Source: Wolinella sp052173415 (GTDB lineage Bacteria; Campylobacterota; Campylobacteria; Campylobacterales; Helicobacteraceae). From it: a stretch of 26,137 nt of DNA. The notes beneath the pieces were generated by a model. The model did not search any database. It was not told the origin of the DNA and saw only the letters and a program-made list of their open reading frames with translations. How positions within the stretch are numbered: the first letter of the stretch is position 1; each line of letters opens with the position of its first letter. Shown in pieces: positions 1-9,400 of this stretch. The stretch lies in the NCBI GenBank assembly GCA_052173415.1, contig JBQMYQ010000025.1, forward strand, positions 1 to 26,137, written 5' to 3'. The position numbers and the translations under genes were made by a program.

Positions 1-486
1 ATAATCCTCCATCAAATCCAGCGCAAATTCGCGCTCCCTAAATGCGTAGAGAAAAATGCTCATCGCCCCCACATCAAGCGCGTGGGTTGCGAGCCAAAAG
101 AGGTGCGAGATGATCCGATTGAGCTCAAGAAGTATCATGCGGATCACTTTGGCACGGCGTGGCACCTCGATTCCCACGAGCTTCTCGACTGCAAGCGCGA
201 AGGCGTGATTATTCGAGCCAGCCGCAATATAATCCATACGATCGGTCGTGGGGATAAATTCGTTGTAAATCATATTCTCGCCCATCTTCTCCATGCCACG
301 GTGCAAATAGCCTACATCAGGCACAGCGCGCACTACTTGCTCGCCCTCCAGCTCCAAAATGAGCCGCAACTGTCCATGTGCTGAGGGGTGCTGCGGACCA
401 AAATTGATGATCATATGATTATCATGACGCTCAAAGACAAGATTCTCATAAAAGGGCTGAAGTTTATTGGGAATCTGCACGCTCAT
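1..486 (-). CDS. nuoD: NADH-quinone oxidoreductase subunit D (partial, 3' end outside window)
   Basis: This is the 49-kDa subunit of respiratory complex I, which with NuoB and NuoC forms the peripheral-arm connecting module beside the quinone site. Only the first 162 codons are present, and the frame is open to base 1. The translation starts MSVQIPNKLQPFYENL and contains the family signatures FGPQHPSAHG (about residues 30-39) and VGYLHRGMEKM, whose conserved histidines line the quinone pocket in the family. A later segment, TDRMDYIAAGSNNHAFALAVE, is also typical. The ATG overlaps the nuoC stop as ATGA, implying translational coupling. NuoC and NuoD are separate genes here, unlike the fused NuoCD of E. 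coli. Nothing in the visible part looks broken. Confidence 0.95.
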   Translation of the reverse strand, partial: MSVQIPNKLQPFYENLVFERHDNHMIINFGPQHPSAHGQLRLILELEGEQVVRAVPDVGYLHRGMEKMGENMIYNEFIPTTDRMDYIAAGSNNHAFALAVEKLVGIEVPRRAKVIRMILLELNRIISHLFWLATHALDVGAMSIFLYAFREREFALDLMEDY

Positions 487-1277
487 TTGCGCTCCTTTAG
501 ATTCTTGCTTTTTTCTGGCTTTAGCCTACGCACAAACGTTACGCCCTTGTTCTCCTGATAAGCAATCGGGGTCTCTTCTGTTTTTGGCTCCTCCCCATAG
601 GGCACTTCATGTCCGATTCTTGCAAAACGCTCTGTATCATAGCGGTCGATTCTCGCGGAATCGCGATTCTCCGCGCCGATCACGTCGCGATATTCGCGCC
701 CGAAAATCTTATCCACCTCATACCACTGCGCCGCCTCATCGCCCTGAAGTGGATAGCTTTTACGCAACGGATAACCGCTCCAATCATCAGGCATCAAAAG
801 ACGCTTTAAATAGGGGTGATTAAGCACGCCAATCCCGAACATATCATACATTTCGCGCTCACTCCAATCCGCGGCACGATAGAGATCCTGCACCGATTCC
901 AGGCATTCTCCCTCGTTTAAAAAGAGCTTCACACGCATGCGACGCCGCCCTTTGAGCGAGAGGAGCTGATAAAAAACCTCAAAGCCATTGCGCGTCTCAA
1001 GATAATCAATCGCGCTGAGCTCGCTAAGCACCTCATAGCCCATATCTTGCAGCCTCTTAAGCGCGCGGTGATTATCCTTCGGGGCGATATACACGACCCA
1101 ATCCCCGCGCTCCACGTAGCTATCAAGCACCTGCACTTCTTTGGTAAGCTCGGCTAATTCGGAGGCAAATTCCGCGTAATGTTCGAGCGATTCCCGCGCA
1201 ATCGTGGGCTTTTGGTAGAAGCGATCGGAATAATAGACCTTTTTTTGAGCGTTTTTTTGTGGCTTAAATTCTCTCAT
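483..1277 (-). CDS. nuoC: NADH-quinone oxidoreductase subunit C
   Basis: This is the 30-kDa subunit of complex I. The diagnostic segment EREMYDMFGIGVLNHPYLKR followed by LLMPDDWSGYPLRK lies at about residues 140-175, and it is the conserved core of the family. About 90 residues follow it, rich in charged residues; this C-terminal tail is longer than in many bacteria, and a protein of about 265 residues fits what I recall for Helicobacter. The start is ambiguous: a GTG at 1280 precedes an ATG at 1277. I chose the ATG because it makes a TGATG junction with the nuoB stop and an AAGG lies about 8 bases upstream. The gene ends in an ATGA overlap with nuoD. Confidence 0.94.
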   Translation of the reverse strand: MREFKPQKNAQKKVYYSDRFYQKPTIARESLEHYAEFASELAELTKEVQVLDSYVERGDWVVYIAPKDNHRALKRLQDMGYEVLSELSAIDYLETRNGFEVFYQLLSLKGRRRMRVKLFLNEGECLESVQDLYRAADWSEREMYDMFGIGVLNHPYLKRLLMPDDWSGYPLRKSYPLQGDEAAQWYEVDKIFGREYRDVIGAENRDSARIDRYDTERFARIGHEVPYGEEPKTEETPIAYQENKGVTFVRRLKPEKSKNLKERK

Positions 1278-1786
1278 CACACAAGCCTTTTTGGCGGGAG
1301 TTTGCGCGAAGCCTTTTGGCGACGGATCTTTTGCTGAAGCACCATAAGGGCGTATTGAAGCGTCTCGGGTCTAGGTGCGCAACCAGGAAGATAAATATCC
1401 ACAGGGATAATGCGATCGCACCCCTGCACCGTGGCATAGGTGTTAAACATACCCCCGGTGTTGGCGCAACTCCCCATGGAGATGACCCATTTAGGCTCAC
1501 TCATCTGATCATAAAGACGGCGGATAAATTCCGCATGCTTTTTAGTCAGCGTCCCAGCAATAATCATCACATCAGCTTGTCTAGGGCTCGCGCGAAAGAT
1601 CGTCCCGAAGCGGTCAAAATCATATCGCCCCGCACCGCTTGCCATCATCTCAATCGCACAACAAGCCAGCCCGTATGTCAGAGCCCATAGCGAATTGCTC
1701 CGCCCCCAATTCACCAAATGATCCACCGTCGTCAAAACAACGGGCAATCCGCCACTTTTGAGATAATTCACTTCATGCTGTGCCAC
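1277..1786 (-). CDS. nuoB: NADH-quinone oxidoreductase subunit B
   Basis: This complex I subunit carries the terminal 4Fe-4S cluster N2, which passes electrons to quinone. The ligand pattern is complete: adjacent cysteines at about 42-43 (GLACCAIEMM), Cys107 (GSCANTGG) and Cys136 (LPGCAPRPE). The protein has 169 residues, normal for the family. The start is a GTG at 1786, with GGAG 7 bases upstream and no better in-frame ATG close by. It overlaps the end of nuoA by 19 bases, so translation is probably coupled. Confidence 0.96.
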   Translation of the reverse strand: MAQHEVNYLKSGGLPVVLTTVDHLVNWGRSNSLWALTYGLACCAIEMMASGAGRYDFDRFGTIFRASPRQADVMIIAGTLTKKHAEFIRRLYDQMSEPKWVISMGSCANTGGMFNTYATVQGCDRIIPVDIYLPGCAPRPETLQYALMVLQQKIRRQKASRKLPPKRLV

Positions 1787-2157
1787 TCAAGTGCTCCTTT
1801 TTTCCACGCGTAGATAAAGCCTATACCAAGAAGTAAAATAAAAAGTATCATCTCAATAAATCCAAACGCGCCCAAGACCTTAAAATCCACCGCCCATGGG
1901 AACATAAAGAGGATTTCCACATCAAAAAGGATAAAAAGCAGTGCCATGAGATAAAACTGCGCGGAGATTTTGTTGGGCTGCTTATTGGGCAGAGGACCAC
2001 ACTCATAGGGCGCGAGCTTGAGCTTTTGAGTGTCTTTGCGCACAAGTATTCCGCCCACAAAGCGCGCCAAAGCCGTAGTCGCAAAAAACGCAACAAACGT
2101 AAAAAAGAAGATGAAAAATACCCCGAAATAGGGATTTTCAAAGTTTGCGTGGCTCAT
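1768..2157 (-). CDS. nuoA: NADH-quinone oxidoreductase subunit A
   Basis: This is a small membrane subunit of complex I (ND3 family). Three hydrophobic helices are visible in the 129-residue product: near the N terminus (FGVFFIFFFTFVAFFATTAL), in the middle (FYLMALLFILFDVEILFMFP) and near the C terminus (GFIEMILFILLLGIGFIYAW). The conserved loop YECGP holds the family's cysteine. I start at the ATG at 2157 because AAAGGAG stands 8 bases upstream. The in-frame GTG at 2166 directly abuts that ribosome-binding site and cannot use it. It is the first gene of the visible nuo operon. Confidence 0.94.
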   Translation of the reverse strand: MSHANFENPYFGVFFIFFFTFVAFFATTALARFVGGILVRKDTQKLKLAPYECGPLPNKQPNKISAQFYLMALLFILFDVEILFMFPWAVDFKVLGAFGFIEMILFILLLGIGFIYAWKKGALEWHSMK

Positions 2158-2219
2158 AAATGGCACTCCTTTGGGGGCTTAAAAATATTTAAAACTTATA
2201 GGAATCGGCGCGTCTCAGA

Positions 2220-2330
2220 TAAAATAATAACTCTTCGTGTGCGCGGGTAATTGTCTCAAAAAAAGCTAAATCGGATATAAAAACTTCAAAAAAAATTAGA
2301 AAAATAACTTGAACAAAAATCATGTGAGAA
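2220..2330 (-). promoter_or_regulatory. Probable nuo operon promoter region with phased T tracts
   Basis: The 231-base gap before nuoA holds, on the minus strand, a run of T tracts (5-8 T each) repeated roughly every 10-12 bases from about 2320 down to 2258. Periodic T tracts upstream of the -10 box are typical of campylobacterotal housekeeping promoters. Possible -10 boxes are TATTAT (near 2226-2231) and TATAAG (near 2196-2201). I cannot choose between them, and no convincing -35 is present. The rest of 2330-2388 shows nothing I can name. Confidence 0.35.
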
Positions 2331-2388
2331 ATACAAGCAAACTGAGTGGCTGAACTTTAGTCGCTTTGGCATGGGGAGCAAAATGCTT

Positions 2389-3185
2389 TTAAAAAAGGAG
2401 GATTTCTAACATAAAAGAATCGTCTCTCTGATGCTCGTGAAAAATCGCATAATGCGTGTATCCAACCTCTTTTGCCATTCGCTCAATCTCCTCCCTAGCG
2501 TATCCCACTTGCTCGGGGGCGTGCGCGTCGCTGCCGAAAGTGATGGGAATCTCAAGTGTGTGTGCAAGGCGCAAAATCTCTGCGCTAGGATAGGCTTCCG
2601 CGACCTTTTTGCGCAGACCCGCGGCGTTAATCTCCATAGTCATGCCCGATTCCTTAATCACCTCAAATGCACACAAAATATCGCTCTGCACGCGCTCACT
2701 AGGTTGATGACCAAAACTTTAAAAAGATCAAAATGCCCAACAATATCAAAATAGCCACACCCAGCCATGGCAATGATTTCACGAAGATAGGTGCGCCAGC
2801 ATTCATCAAGATCGCGCCGATCATATTCGGCGATGAAAGCGGGATTGTCAAACCCCCAACCATCAATAAAATGCACCGAGCCAATCAGGTAATCGCACTC
2901 AAAATTGAGCACCGATTCCTCCATGTAACTCGGCAGATAATCGACCTCCAGCCCGAGCAAAATATCGCACACACCTGTGTATTGTGCCTTAAGCTTTAAC
3001 ACATCATCTTGATATTCCGAAAGCTCTGAAAGCGACATGCGATACGCTTTACCAAACTCCATAGGCGCATGGCATGCAAAACCAAAGCCGTCGATTCCCC
3101 GCTTAATCGCCTGCTCTATATACTCATTCATCGTGCCTACGGCATGATTGCAACGGGTTGTGTGATTATGCAAATCATAACGCAC
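2389..3185 (-). pseudogene. hisJ: Histidinol-phosphatase-like PHP family gene, frameshifted
   Basis: This resembles HisJ, the PHP-type phosphatase that converts L-histidinol phosphate to histidinol. The first frame (GTG at 3185, AAGGA 6 bases upstream) reads DLHNHTTRCNHAVGTMNEY, then GLEVDY, GSVHFIDGW and GHFDLFKV, which include the N-terminal metal-binding motifs. After codon KV at about 2717 the frame is lost. Homology resumes in another frame as FGHQPSERVQSDIL and runs through MEINAAG and GSDAHAPEQVG to a stop at 2389. One extra T in the GTTTTGG stretch (2711-2717) would give a full-length protein of about 265 residues. It is either a recent pseudogene or a homopolymer sequencing error; no other lesion is seen, so decay would be very recent. 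The substrate assignment is by family resemblance only. Confidence 0.85.
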
Positions 3186-3236
3186 GAGGATTCCTTAATG
3201 AAAGGCACGAGAACACTACGGAGGATTTTTGGGGAA

Positions 3237-3256
3237 TCTCGCTAAAAATAGCGAGA
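3237..3256 (-). terminator. Hairpin downstream of fusA, possible terminator
   Basis: A perfect 8-base-pair inverted repeat (TCTCGCTA / TAGCGAGA) with a 4-base loop lies 24 bases past the fusA stop and ahead of the hisJ-like gene. On the minus strand it is followed by TTCCCCAAAAATCC, a poor U tract, so it may be a weak terminator or an mRNA 3'-end stabiliser closing the str operon. Confidence 0.45.
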
Positions 3257-3280
3257 AGTAGGGGTGGGCAAGAGAGGGGA

Positions 3281-5362
3281 TTAGCCCTTTCTCTTCTCGA
3301 TAATCTCTTTGGAGATGTTTCCGGGAACTTCGCCATAATGGCTAAACTCCATTGTGTATGTCCCGCGTCCTTGAGTGGCTGAGCGCAGATCCGTCGAGTA
3401 GCCAAACATCTCCGCAAGAGGCACAAATGCGTTAATCACTTTCACACCCGAGCGATCGCCCATGGAGTTAATCTGACCTCGTCGCCTATTCAAATCGCCG
3501 ATGACATCACCCATGTAATCTTCAGGCACTTCAACTTCAACTTTCATAATCGGCTCAAGCAACACGGGATTCGCATCTCTAGCCGCGTCCTTAAATGCCA
3601 TGGAGCCCGCAATCTTAAACGCCATCTCCGACGAATCGACGTCGTGATAACTACCATCATAAAGGGTAACCTTGAAATCCACGACAGGATAGCCTGCAAG
3701 CACCCCAGACTGCATCGCTTCTTTAATTCCCTTATCAACCGCAGGAATATACTCTTTAGGAATCACACCACCACTAATCTCGTTGATGAACTCATAACCC
3801 TTGCCTGCTTCTTGTGGCTCAAGCTTAATAAATACGTGTCCATACTGTCCACGACCGCCTGATTGCTTCGCGTATTTGCACTCTTTATTGACTGCTTTGC
3901 GAATCGTCTCACGGAATGCAACCTGTGGCTGCCCAACCTCTGCTTCGACTTTAAACTCACGCTTCATGCGATCAACAATAATCTCGAGATGAAGCTCGCC
4001 CATACCGGAAATAATCGTCTGACCTGTCTCCTCGTCAGAAGCAACACGGAAGCTCGGATCTTCCTCTGCAAGCTTGGCTAGAGCAATCGCCATCTTCTCC
4101 TGATCTGCCTTGGTCTTTGGCTCAACGGCAATCGAAATAACCGGCTCGGGGAATTCCATACGCTCCAGAATTACGGGCTCTTTCTCAGAGCAGAGAGTAT
4201 CCCCCGTAAGTGTCTCTTTAAGCCCTACAAAAGCGCAAATCTCACCTGCACAAATCTCCTTAATATCCTCGCGCTTGTTTGCGTGCATTTTTAGCAACCG
4301 CCCAACGCGCTCTTTCTTGCCCTTTGTGGAGTTGTAGACATAGCTACCGCTCTCAAGGCTTCCTCGATAGACGCGCACAAACGTGAGCTGTCCGACAAAA
4401 GGATCGGTCATAATTTTAAATGCAAGGGCTGCAAATTCGCCATCATCGGAAGATTGGACACTCACTTCCCTCCCTTCATCTCTTGCATCAACACCTTTAA
4501 TAGCCACAACCTCCGTCGGTGATGGAAGATATTCAACTACCGCATCCAACAAAACTTGAACACCCTTATTTTTAAAAGACGAACCACAAAGCATTGGGAT
4601 AATCGATATGGAGTGGCAACCTGCCTTGATTCCTCGCTTAATCTCTTCAATGCTGAGCTCCTCGCCATTGAGGTATTTCTCCATAAGCACTTCATCTTGC
4701 TCAGCTGCGGCTTCGATCATCTTCTCGCGATACTCATTAACTTTCTCAAGTAAATTCGCAGGAATCTCCTCAACATCGTAATTCGCACCCATAGCTTCGT
4801 TATTCCAAACATAGGCTTTCATCTCAATAAGATCCACCACGCCTTTAAAAGTGTCTTCCGCACCGATAGGAATCACGATGGGCACGGGACGAGCCTTGAG
4901 ACGCTCGCTGATTTGGCTCTCTACGTTATAGAAATTTGCGCCGATTCTGTCCATTTTGTTGACAAAAACCATTCGTGGGACGCCATATTTATTTGCTTGT
5001 CGCCAAACCGTCTCACTCTGAGGCTGCACGCCACCAACGGAGCAAAATACCGCAACAGCCCCGTCCAAAACCCTCATGGAGCGTTCCACTTCAATGGTAA
5101 AATCCACGTGTCCGGGGGTGTCAATGAGATTGATCTGATAATCTTTCCAAAAGCAAGTAGTCGCCGCTGAAGTGATAGTAATGCCACGCTCTTTCTCTTG
5201 TTCCATCCAATCCATGGTAGCAGCCCCATCATGCACTTCGCCGATTTTATGGCTCACGCCCGTATAAAACAAAATCCTCTCTGAAGTGGTCGTCTTCCCT
5301 GCGTCAATATGAGCAGCGATTCCTATGTTACGAATGCGATCTAGTGGTATCTTTCTTGCCAT
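3281..5362 (-). CDS. fusA: Translation elongation factor G
   Basis: This GTPase drives ribosomal translocation and, with RRF, ribosome recycling. The G-domain motifs are intact: AHIDAGKTT (P loop, about 17-25), DTPGHVDF (G3) and NKMD (G4). The translation then runs through the beta-barrel domain II and the C-terminal domains IV-V (GGRGQYGHV, GGVIPKEYIPAVDKG). At 693 residues it has the usual length. The ATG at 5362 has AAGGG 6 bases upstream. It is the last gene of the rpsL-rpsG-fusA set, and tuf is not attached here but lies about 13 kb upstream, behind the tRNA cluster. I see nothing abnormal. Confidence 0.98.
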   Translation of the reverse strand: MARKIPLDRIRNIGIAAHIDAGKTTTSERILFYTGVSHKIGEVHDGAATMDWMEQEKERGITITSAATTCFWKDYQINLIDTPGHVDFTIEVERSMRVLDGAVAVFCSVGGVQPQSETVWRQANKYGVPRMVFVNKMDRIGANFYNVESQISERLKARPVPIVIPIGAEDTFKGVVDLIEMKAYVWNNEAMGANYDVEEIPANLLEKVNEYREKMIEAAAEQDEVLMEKYLNGEELSIEEIKRGIKAGCHSISIIPMLCGSSFKNKGVQVLLDAVVEYLPSPTEVVAIKGVDARDEGREVSVQSSDDGEFAALAFKIMTDPFVGQLTFVRVYRGSLESGSYVYNSTKGKKERVGRLLKMHANKREDIKEICAGEICAFVGLKETLTGDTLCSEKEPVILERMEFPEPVISIAVEPKTKADQEKMAIALAKLAEEDPSFRVASDEETGQTIISGMGELHLEIIVDRMKREFKVEAEVGQPQVAFRETIRKAVNKECKYAKQSGGRGQYGHVFIKLEPQEAGKGYEFINEISGGVIPKEYIPAVDKGIKEAMQSGVLAGYPVVDFKVTLYDGSYHDVDSSEMAFKIAGSMAFKDAARDANPVLLEPIMKVEVEVPEDYMGDVIGDLNRRRGQINSMGDRSGVKVINAFVPLAEMFGYSTDLRSATQGRGTYTMEFSHYGEVPGNISKEIIEKRKG

Positions 5363-5414
5363 ATGATTCCCTTAATTAGATTTCATAGCTAAACAAAAAT
5401 GAGGTGATGCAGAA

Positions 5415-5422
5415 AATATACA
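5415..5422 (-). promoter_or_regulatory. fusA: Possible internal promoter for fusA
   Basis: In the 117-base rpsG-fusA gap the minus strand reads TGTATATTTT, a TATATT box (5415-5420) preceded by TG, about 50 bases before the fusA start. The gap is long for a str operon, which makes a second promoter plausible, but there is no recognisable -35. Confidence 0.3.
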
Positions 5423-5431
5423 GGATAAATC

Positions 5432-5470
5432 ATGAGGGAATCGCAGATAACACTCCATAAAATCCCTCAT
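5432..5470 (-). other. Inverted repeat between rpsG and fusA
   Basis: ATGAGGGA (5432-5439) and TCCCTCAT (5463-5470) can pair to an 8-base-pair stem with a 23-base loop, starting 9 bases beyond the rpsG stop. There is no T run after it, so it looks more like an RNA-processing or attenuation element than an intrinsic terminator. Confidence 0.4.
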
Positions 5471-5479
5471 CTTGCCAAA

Positions 5480-5947
5480 TTACCAACGATAATGAGCAAA
5501 AGCCTTGTTAGCTTCAGCCATTTTATGGACATCTTCTTTCTTCTTGAATGCCGAGCCGCGATCATTTGCAGCGTCAATCAGCTCATTAGCCAGCCGATCC
5601 ACCATGGTGCGCTCATTTCGCTTTCGCGCTGCTTCAAGTAACCAACGAATTGAGAGCGACTGCTGGCGAGCCGGACGAACCTCTACGGGCACCTGATACG
5701 TCGCACCGCCCACACGCCTACTACGCACTTCAGTCGCAGGACGGACACGCTCAAGAGCCTTTTCAAAAACTTCGATTCCTCTCTCCTTAGTTTTCTCTTC
5801 GATTCGAGCAAACGTAGCATAAATAATCTTCTCTGCTACACTTTTTTTGCCATCGAACATCATCTTATTGACAAATTTTGTTACCACCTTATTGCCATAA
5901 ATAGGATCGCCTAAAACCTCTCTAACAGGAGCTTTTCTTCTTCTCAT
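5480..5947 (-). CDS. rpsG: 30S ribosomal protein S7
   Basis: S7 is a primary 16S rRNA-binding protein that nucleates assembly of the 30S head and lies beside the decoding site. The 155-residue product begins MRRRKAPVREVLGDPIYGN and contains GGATYQVPVEVRPARQQSL, the conserved core. It ends in ANKAFAHYRW, with the tail near the exit-site tRNA in the family. It follows rpsL by 21 bases and is co-transcribed with it. Its length is standard. Confidence 0.98.
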   Translation of the reverse strand: MRRRKAPVREVLGDPIYGNKVVTKFVNKMMFDGKKSVAEKIIYATFARIEEKTKERGIEVFEKALERVRPATEVRSRRVGGATYQVPVEVRPARQQSLSIRWLLEAARKRNERTMVDRLANELIDAANDRGSAFKKKEDVHKMAEANKAFAHYRW

Positions 5948-5968
5948 AGAACTATTCCTTACCCTAAA

Positions 5969-6367
5969 TTATTTCTTACCCGCGGCTACGCCACCAGCTT
6001 TAGCTTTTTTAGCACCATACTTACTTCGTGAAACGGTTCGTTTCTGAACACCTGCTGTATCAAGCGCACCACGGATAATGTGATACTTCACGCCAGGTAA
6101 ATCCTTGACCCTACCGCCACGGATCAGCACAATTGAGTGTTCTTGGAGATTATGTCCCTCTCCCGGAATGTAGCTAATAACCTCAAAACCGCTTGTGAGT
6201 CGTATTTTCGCGACTTTCCTAAGAGCCGAGTTTGGCTTCTTTGGGGTTGTGGTATAGACACGAGTGCAGACCCCACGCCTCTGAGGGCAGTTAAGCAAGG
6301 CAGGGGATTTGGACTTCTTGGTCGCCTTTTTTCTCTCTTTTCTAATTAGCTGGTTAATCGTTGGCAC
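5969..6367 (-). CDS. rpsL: 30S ribosomal protein S12
   Basis: S12 sits at the decoding centre and influences accuracy. The 132-residue product contains the invariant TTPKKPNSALRKVAK and GGRVKDLPGVKYHIIRG. The lysines corresponding to E. coli K42 and K87, where streptomycin-resistance substitutions usually arise, are both unsubstituted. It uses a GTG start at 6367 with AAGGA 6 bases upstream, which is unusual for so highly expressed a gene, but I found no alternative. It is the first gene of the rpsL-rpsG-fusA operon. The C terminus is Ala/Gly/Lys-rich. Confidence 0.98.
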   Translation of the reverse strand: MPTINQLIRKERKKATKKSKSPALLNCPQRRGVCTRVYTTTPKKPNSALRKVAKIRLTSGFEVISYIPGEGHNLQEHSIVLIRGGRVKDLPGVKYHIIRGALDTAGVQKRTVSRSKYGAKKAKAGGVAAGKK

Positions 6368-6422
6368 GTTCTTTCCTTAATCAAAATTTCCTAATAAGAT
6401 TTTTCCGAACAAAATGAAGCGC

Positions 6423-6440
6423 ATTTTACTAAAAAAAACT
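6423..6440 (-). promoter_or_regulatory. rpsL: Candidate promoter of the rpsL-rpsG-fusA operon
   Basis: On the minus strand an 8-T tract (6431-6438) is followed by AGTAAAATG, giving a TAAAAT box at 6423-6428, about 55 bases before the rpsL start. A T tract just ahead of the -10 is the usual campylobacterotal promoter shape. The same TAAAATG string precedes tuf at 19728-19733. The T tract could instead serve the weak hairpin before it as a terminator. Confidence 0.45.
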
Positions 6441-6456
6441 TGTGCTTCTCTTAACA

Positions 6457-6476
6457 AAGGGGCTTTTATGCCCCCT
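6457..6476 (-). terminator. Hairpin spanning the rpoBC stop codon
   Basis: The minus strand forms a stem GGGGC / GCCCC, extendable by a G-U and an A-U pair, with the loop ATAAAA containing the TAA stop codon of rpoBC. TTTGTT follows. It looks like a compact terminator or attenuator between rpoBC and the str operon. The weak U tract suggests partial termination only. Confidence 0.5.
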
Positions 6477-9400
6477 CACTTTTCTCTTTGATACGAATCT
6501 TCCGATTCTTATACACTCCTGTCCCAACAGGAATCATGCGACCCAAAACCACATTTTCTTTAAGGTCTTCTAAGAAGTCGATTTTTGCCGCAATACTCGC
6601 CTCGGTCAAGACCTTGGTTGTCTCTTGGAATGACGCAGCCGAAATGATACTATCGCTTCCGATTGCTGCACGCGTGATTCCTAGAAGCACCGGCTCAGCA
6701 ATCGCAGGTTCGCCTCCTAGTCGCATGATACGCTCATTTTCCTCACGGAAATATCGCTTGCTAATAAGATCGCCCTCAATGAATTTTGTGTTGCCACTGT
6801 CAATGATTTTCACTTGTCGTAACATCTGAGAGACGATAATTTCAATATGTTTATCCGCGATATTCACCCCTTGTCGGCGATAGACCTGTTGCACTTCGCT
6901 AACAATATACTTATGCAACTCTTTCTCGCCAGAGATTCTCAAAATATCATGGCTTGAGACCACGCCATCGGTAATCGCCTCACCTGCATGGACAAACTCA
7001 CCATTATGCACCAAAATATGCTTACTCTTATCAACTGCATATTCGCTTGTGCGCCCATCATCTGCAGTAACAACGACACGCTCCTTGCCTCTAATGGGCT
7101 TACCAAAGCTAATCACACCATCGATCTCGGCAAGCACCGCGGGATCTTTTGGTTTCCTTGCTTCAAACAGCTCAGAAACCCGTGGAAGACCCCCTGTAAT
7201 GTCTTTTGATTTAGCAAGGGCTTTAGGCGTTTTTGCCAGCACATCAGCCACTTCAACACTCGCACCATCGCCCACAAAGACCGCTGTCTTTGGATCAAGC
7301 GCATAGCGTGTAAGATTCCCGTCCTTAGAGGCAATTACAATGGTAGGTTTAAACGAAGTTGAAAGGTGCTCGTTTACCACTAGACGCGTCTGACCGCTTA
7401 GCTCATCAACCTGCTCTGTTACCGTTACACCCGGGAGAATGTCCTCATACTTCACGATTCCCGAACTCTCAGCGATGATCGGATTGGAGTAAGGATCCCA
7501 GTCAGCAATCACAATCTGTTCATTGCTCGTAGGACTCGCGATGAGCGTATCAGGCTTCACTTCAGCACTATCAGCTACCTCGACAATCGATCCACGCGCA
7601 ATGTAATGCCTGATTGCCTCGCGGTCGTTCTCGTCAGCCACCACAGCAAACACACCTTTTTCATCGACTTTTTCACCTTTGCTTACCTCTCGATAACGCT
7701 CAAGGTGATCGCCTTTGAGCTGATAATACTTCACGATTCCCCGCTCTTTGGAGAAAATCTTCTGCGTAATAGGCGCATTATCCTCGACCTTCAGCTCACT
7801 TGCGTGGGGAATCCGATTGGGCACATTCCAGCCATCTTTGATAATCTCGACAATACTTCCATGCTCGCGCACTTTCGTGCCATTTGCATAGGGGATATAG
7901 AATTTGCCCTCGATTTTACCCGTTACACCAGCTAGCTCGTTGGGTCTTGCAATATCGCTCTTTCTTAGCGAATAGCGCGCCGTCTCCTTTTTGCCCACGA
8001 TACTAACGATCACCTCTTCGTGCGCCGTGTCGATTCTTAGCTCACCTGCAAAAGGTGCTTTAATCTTTGGCTCAACCAAAAGCACTGCCGCATTTCTACG
8101 ATTTGCGACAATATTTTTACCCTCTTTATTTTTATAGGTTTTGATATTGTAATAGCGGATAAAGCCTTCTTTCTCGACGATAACTTGACGTTCCTCTTGC
8201 GATCTTGAGGCGGTTCCACCGATGTGGAAAGTCCTAAGCGTAAGCTGCGTCCCAGGCTCACCGATAGATTGCGCTGCGACGACCCCGACCGCTTCGCCGG
8301 GGTGAGTTACTTTGCCCTCACCCAAATTCAATCCGTAGCACTTGCTGCACACGCCCTTTTCCGCTTTGCACGTTACAGGTGTGCGAATAATCACAGACTT
8401 AACGCCCGCCTCTTTAATGCGTTTTGCCATATCTTCATCAATGAGCGTTCCCTCGCTTGCAAGAATCTCATTTGTAATCGGATCCATCACATCTTCAGCG
8501 ACCACGCGACCGAAGATTCGCTCCTCTAGCGGCTCAATGAGCTCGCTACCCACGGCAATATCGGTAATCTCGACCCCTTCATGGGTTCCGCAATCCTCCA
8601 TTACTACCTTGACATTTTGTGAAACGTCAATAAGCTTACGTGTCAAATACCCGGCGTTCGCCGTTTTGAGTGCAGTATCGGCGAGACCCTTTCTCGCTCC
8701 ATGGGTTGAGATGAAGTATTCAAGGACGTTTAGTCCCTCTTTAAAGTTTGAAGTAATCGGTGTCTCAATAATCGTCCCATCAGGTTTTGCCATCAATCCT
8801 CTCATCGCGGAGAGCTGACGGATCTGTGCCGCGCTACCTCTCGCCCCGGAATCCGCCATCATGTAGATGGAGTTAAACCCGCCCTTATCCGCCTGCACAA
8901 GCTTCATCATCTCACTGCCTAGGGCGTTATTCGTATCCGTCCAAACGTCAATGATTTTGTTGTAGCGCTCCTGCTCTGTAAGCAGACCTGCGCCAAATTG
9001 CGCTTGGATCTCTTTGACCTTTTTCTTAGCATTCTCAACGTTTTTGCGCTTAATATCGGGCACACGAATATCATCGCTTGAGATGGAGATCCCCGCCACA
9101 GTCGCGTATTTAAAGCCTAGATCTTTGAGGTGGTCAAGGAATTTAGCCGTGATTCCCAGCCCACCCTCTTTATATACATGGTCAATGAGTGTCGCAATGT
9201 CCTTTTTCTTCAAGACTTTATTCCACAGATTTGCGGGAACAAAATCAGGGAGAATCGACTTGATAATCATTCGCCCTACCGTTGTATAGATCGGGCGACG
9301 ATCGAGAATCGTGCGAATTTTGGTGTTAATCTCCACCGCCCGTGCATCAAGAGCCACCATAATCTCATCGATGTTACTAAAGAGCTTGTGCTCACCCTTT

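Noticed and set aside
2705..2725. Programmed -1 frameshift in the hisJ-like gene.
   Set aside because: TTTTTAAAG resembles slippery sequence, but the heptamer T TTA AAG is not in the reading frame, and the slip needed is at GTTTTGG. No reason is known for this family to use frameshifting.
5969..6367. Streptomycin-resistance substitutions in S12.
   Set aside because: Both lysines where such changes usually occur are unsubstituted.
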